A DNA stretch of 6,285 nucleotides from positions 1 through 6,285 of the forward strand of contig DATJJR010000032.1 of the NCBI GenBank assembly GCA_035492055.1. Reading direction: 5' to 3'. The translations under genes and the position numbers were made by a program. The notes beneath the pieces were generated by a model. It was not told the DNA's origin, did no database searches, and worked only from the letters and a program-made list of their open reading frames with translations. Every line of letters begins with the position of its first letter. Position 1 is the first letter of the stretch. Below, piece by piece: positions 5,130 through 6,285 of the stretch. The DNA comes from Ga0074130 sp035492055 (GTDB lineage Bacteria; Pseudomonadota; Gammaproteobacteria; Burkholderiales; Rhodocyclaceae).

Positions 5130-6285
5130 GGATAAACTCTTTGTTTGAGTGGGCGCGGTGTGTCAGTCCGCGGTAGACGTGGATATGCTCCTCCGCGCTG
5201 CGGTCCCAATCGAAACGGGCAGCGACGGCGTGGCCGTTGGCGATGAGTGCATCACGACGGCCCGGCATCAAGGCATGACACATGCCTTGTGCAATCGCCT
5301 CGGCATCCTCCTGATTGACCCAAATACAATCACGTGCACCGAGAAAATCGGTGAAGGGACGCATCTTCGACACAATCGTCGGCGTGCCGCTCGCCATTGC
5401 CTCGATGATGGCGAGGCCGAAACCTTCGATGATCGACGGGAACACCAGGCAATCGGCGAGGCGATACAGTGCCGCCATGTCTTCGTCGTCGAGTACACCG
5501 GTCACCATCACCGGGCCACCCGGCGCGATGTCGAGATCGTGGCGTGCCGCTGCAGCATCGAACAGCACGCGATAGGTACTGTGATCGAGCAGGCTGGCAC
5601 CGCCAGCAATGACCAGTTGCGCGTCATGCAGGTCATGACGTACACGCGCGAAGGCTTCGAGCGCAGCGAGCGTGTTCTTGCGCGCTTCGATCCCGCCGAC
5701 GCATAAAAAGATCGGCGCCGTGCTCTCACCGTTTCGTGAGCCTTTGCCCAAGCCGAGGCGCAGTCGCAAAGCTTCATCCCGCGCGCCAACCTGTGGTGAA
5801 AAGCGCTGCAGATCGACACCATTGCTGACGCTGATCGCCTGCACACCGAGACGCGCCTGAAGTTCTTCGTTCCAGCTCGGGCTGACCGTCAGGACGGCAT
5901 CGGCGCTGACAATGGAACGATGCTCCAGTGCATCGACGTCGACATTACCGTAGTGGTCAAGATGGTGAACCGTCCGTACATAGTGCGGAATCAGGCCGCG
6001 CTTACGGAGATTGAGCAAGGCATTGGCGCCAATGCCGTCATGCACATGAAATACGTCGTAATCGGCATGTCCGGGTTGCGAGAGATAGCGTTCAAACAGC
6101 GCGATGCGTTGCTGCACGAGATCGAGTAGGCTGCTGTCATGCACGCCATCGTCTTCGATCAGGCGAACGGTGCAATGGGTAGTGCGGAACAATACCTGCC
6201 CGCGCCGCGCCGGTGCCAGCAGCGTCACGTCGTGACCTTGACGTGTCAAGGCTTCCGCCAGTTCGATGCAATGCACCACGCCGCC
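5122..6285 (-). CDS. MSMEG_0565-family GT4-type glycosyltransferase, 5' end truncated by window
   Basis: Retaining GT-B fold glycosyltransferase (GT4-like), recognised as the MSMEG_0565 family of the Nit1C cluster. It probably moves a sugar from a nucleotide donor onto the cluster's product or a carrier; donor and acceptor are unknown. The window shows 387 residues beginning GGVVHCIELAEAL, the nucleotide-fold loop that normally follows a first beta strand, so roughly 10-15 N-terminal residues lie beyond 6285. The GTG codons at 6279 and 6276 are internal, not starts. Visible in window numbering: DVFHVHDGIGANAL near 77-90; SNGVDLQRF near 154-162; VGGIEARKN near 196-204; and the family E-x7-E signature EGFGLAIIE at 287-295, followed by AMASGTP. 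No signal peptide or membrane helix is seen in the part present. It overlaps the following small gene by eight bases, so both lie in one operon. Confidence 0.88.
   Translation of the reverse strand, partial: GGVVHCIELAEALTRQGHDVTLLAPARRGQVLFRTTHCTVRLIEDDGVHDSSLLDLVQQRIALFERYLSQPGHADYDVFHVHDGIGANALLNLRKRGLIPHYVRTVHHLDHYGNVDVDALEHRSIVSADAVLTVSPSWNEELQARLGVQAISVSNGVDLQRFSPQVGARDEALRLRLGLGKGSRNGESTAPIFLCVGGIEARKNTLAALEAFARVRHDLHDAQLVIAGGASLLDHSTYRVLFDAAAARHDLDIAPGGPVMVTGVLDDEDMAALYRLADCLVFPSIIEGFGLAIIEAMASGTPTIVSKMRPFTDFLGARDCIWVNQEDAEAIAQGMCHALMPGRRDALIANGHAVAARFDWDRSAEEHIHVYRGLTHRAHSNKEFIHA

Noticed and set aside
5149..5706. 185-codon open frame on the plus strand
   Set aside because: Antisense to the glycosyltransferase, whose E-x7-E motif lies in the same stretch; no supporting motif.
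6277..6279. GTG at 6279 as the glycosyltransferase start
   Set aside because: The codons before it read Gly-Gly to the window edge, and GGVVH is an internal loop of this family, so the true start is outside the window.

Overview
The window looks like chromosomal DNA of a proteobacterium. I infer a betaproteobacterium, probably Burkholderiales, from the moderately high GC content, the style of the TctE-like kinase and UspA proteins, and the pairing of a MerR regulator with a CopA-type pump. Genus is not determinable by eye. Genes are tightly packed on both strands; no rRNA, tRNA, CRISPR array or insertion sequence was seen, and no gene-free stretch exceeds 100 bases.

Left part (1-1502): a metal-response pair. 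The N-terminal 334 codons of a heavy-metal P1B-type ATPase (CopA-like) run leftward off the window. Divergent from it is a MerR-family regulator. The 93-bp gap between them holds a 22-bp dyad closely resembling the mercury-resistance (mer) operator, placed between promoter elements 20 bp apart. The regulator has a His where MerR has a metal-binding Cys, and an unusually short C-terminal cysteine loop, so its metal is uncertain.

Middle (1508-3414): a TctE/QseC-like membrane sensor histidine kinase with no response regulator beside it in the window, convergent with the MerR gene. An 80-bp gap with several small palindromes separates it from a divergent UspA-type universal stress protein gene. 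A strong hairpin follows uspA; its T-tract lies on the minus strand, so it chiefly ends the operon coming from the right.

Right part (3487-6285): the distal end of a leftward operon. In transcription order it encodes a GT4-type glycosyltransferase (5' end cut by the window), a 98-residue protein of unknown function, and an FAD/NADPH flavin-dependent oxidoreductase. I recognise these as the MSMEG_0565, MSMEG_0570 and MSMEG_0569 families. They travel with a nitrilase, a radical SAM enzyme, an acyltransferase and an AIR-synthase-like protein in the Nit1C cluster, which has been linked to nitrogen-starvation response and cyanide assimilation. The nitrilase and remaining genes should lie beyond the right edge. 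This partly understood pathway is the most interesting part of the window.
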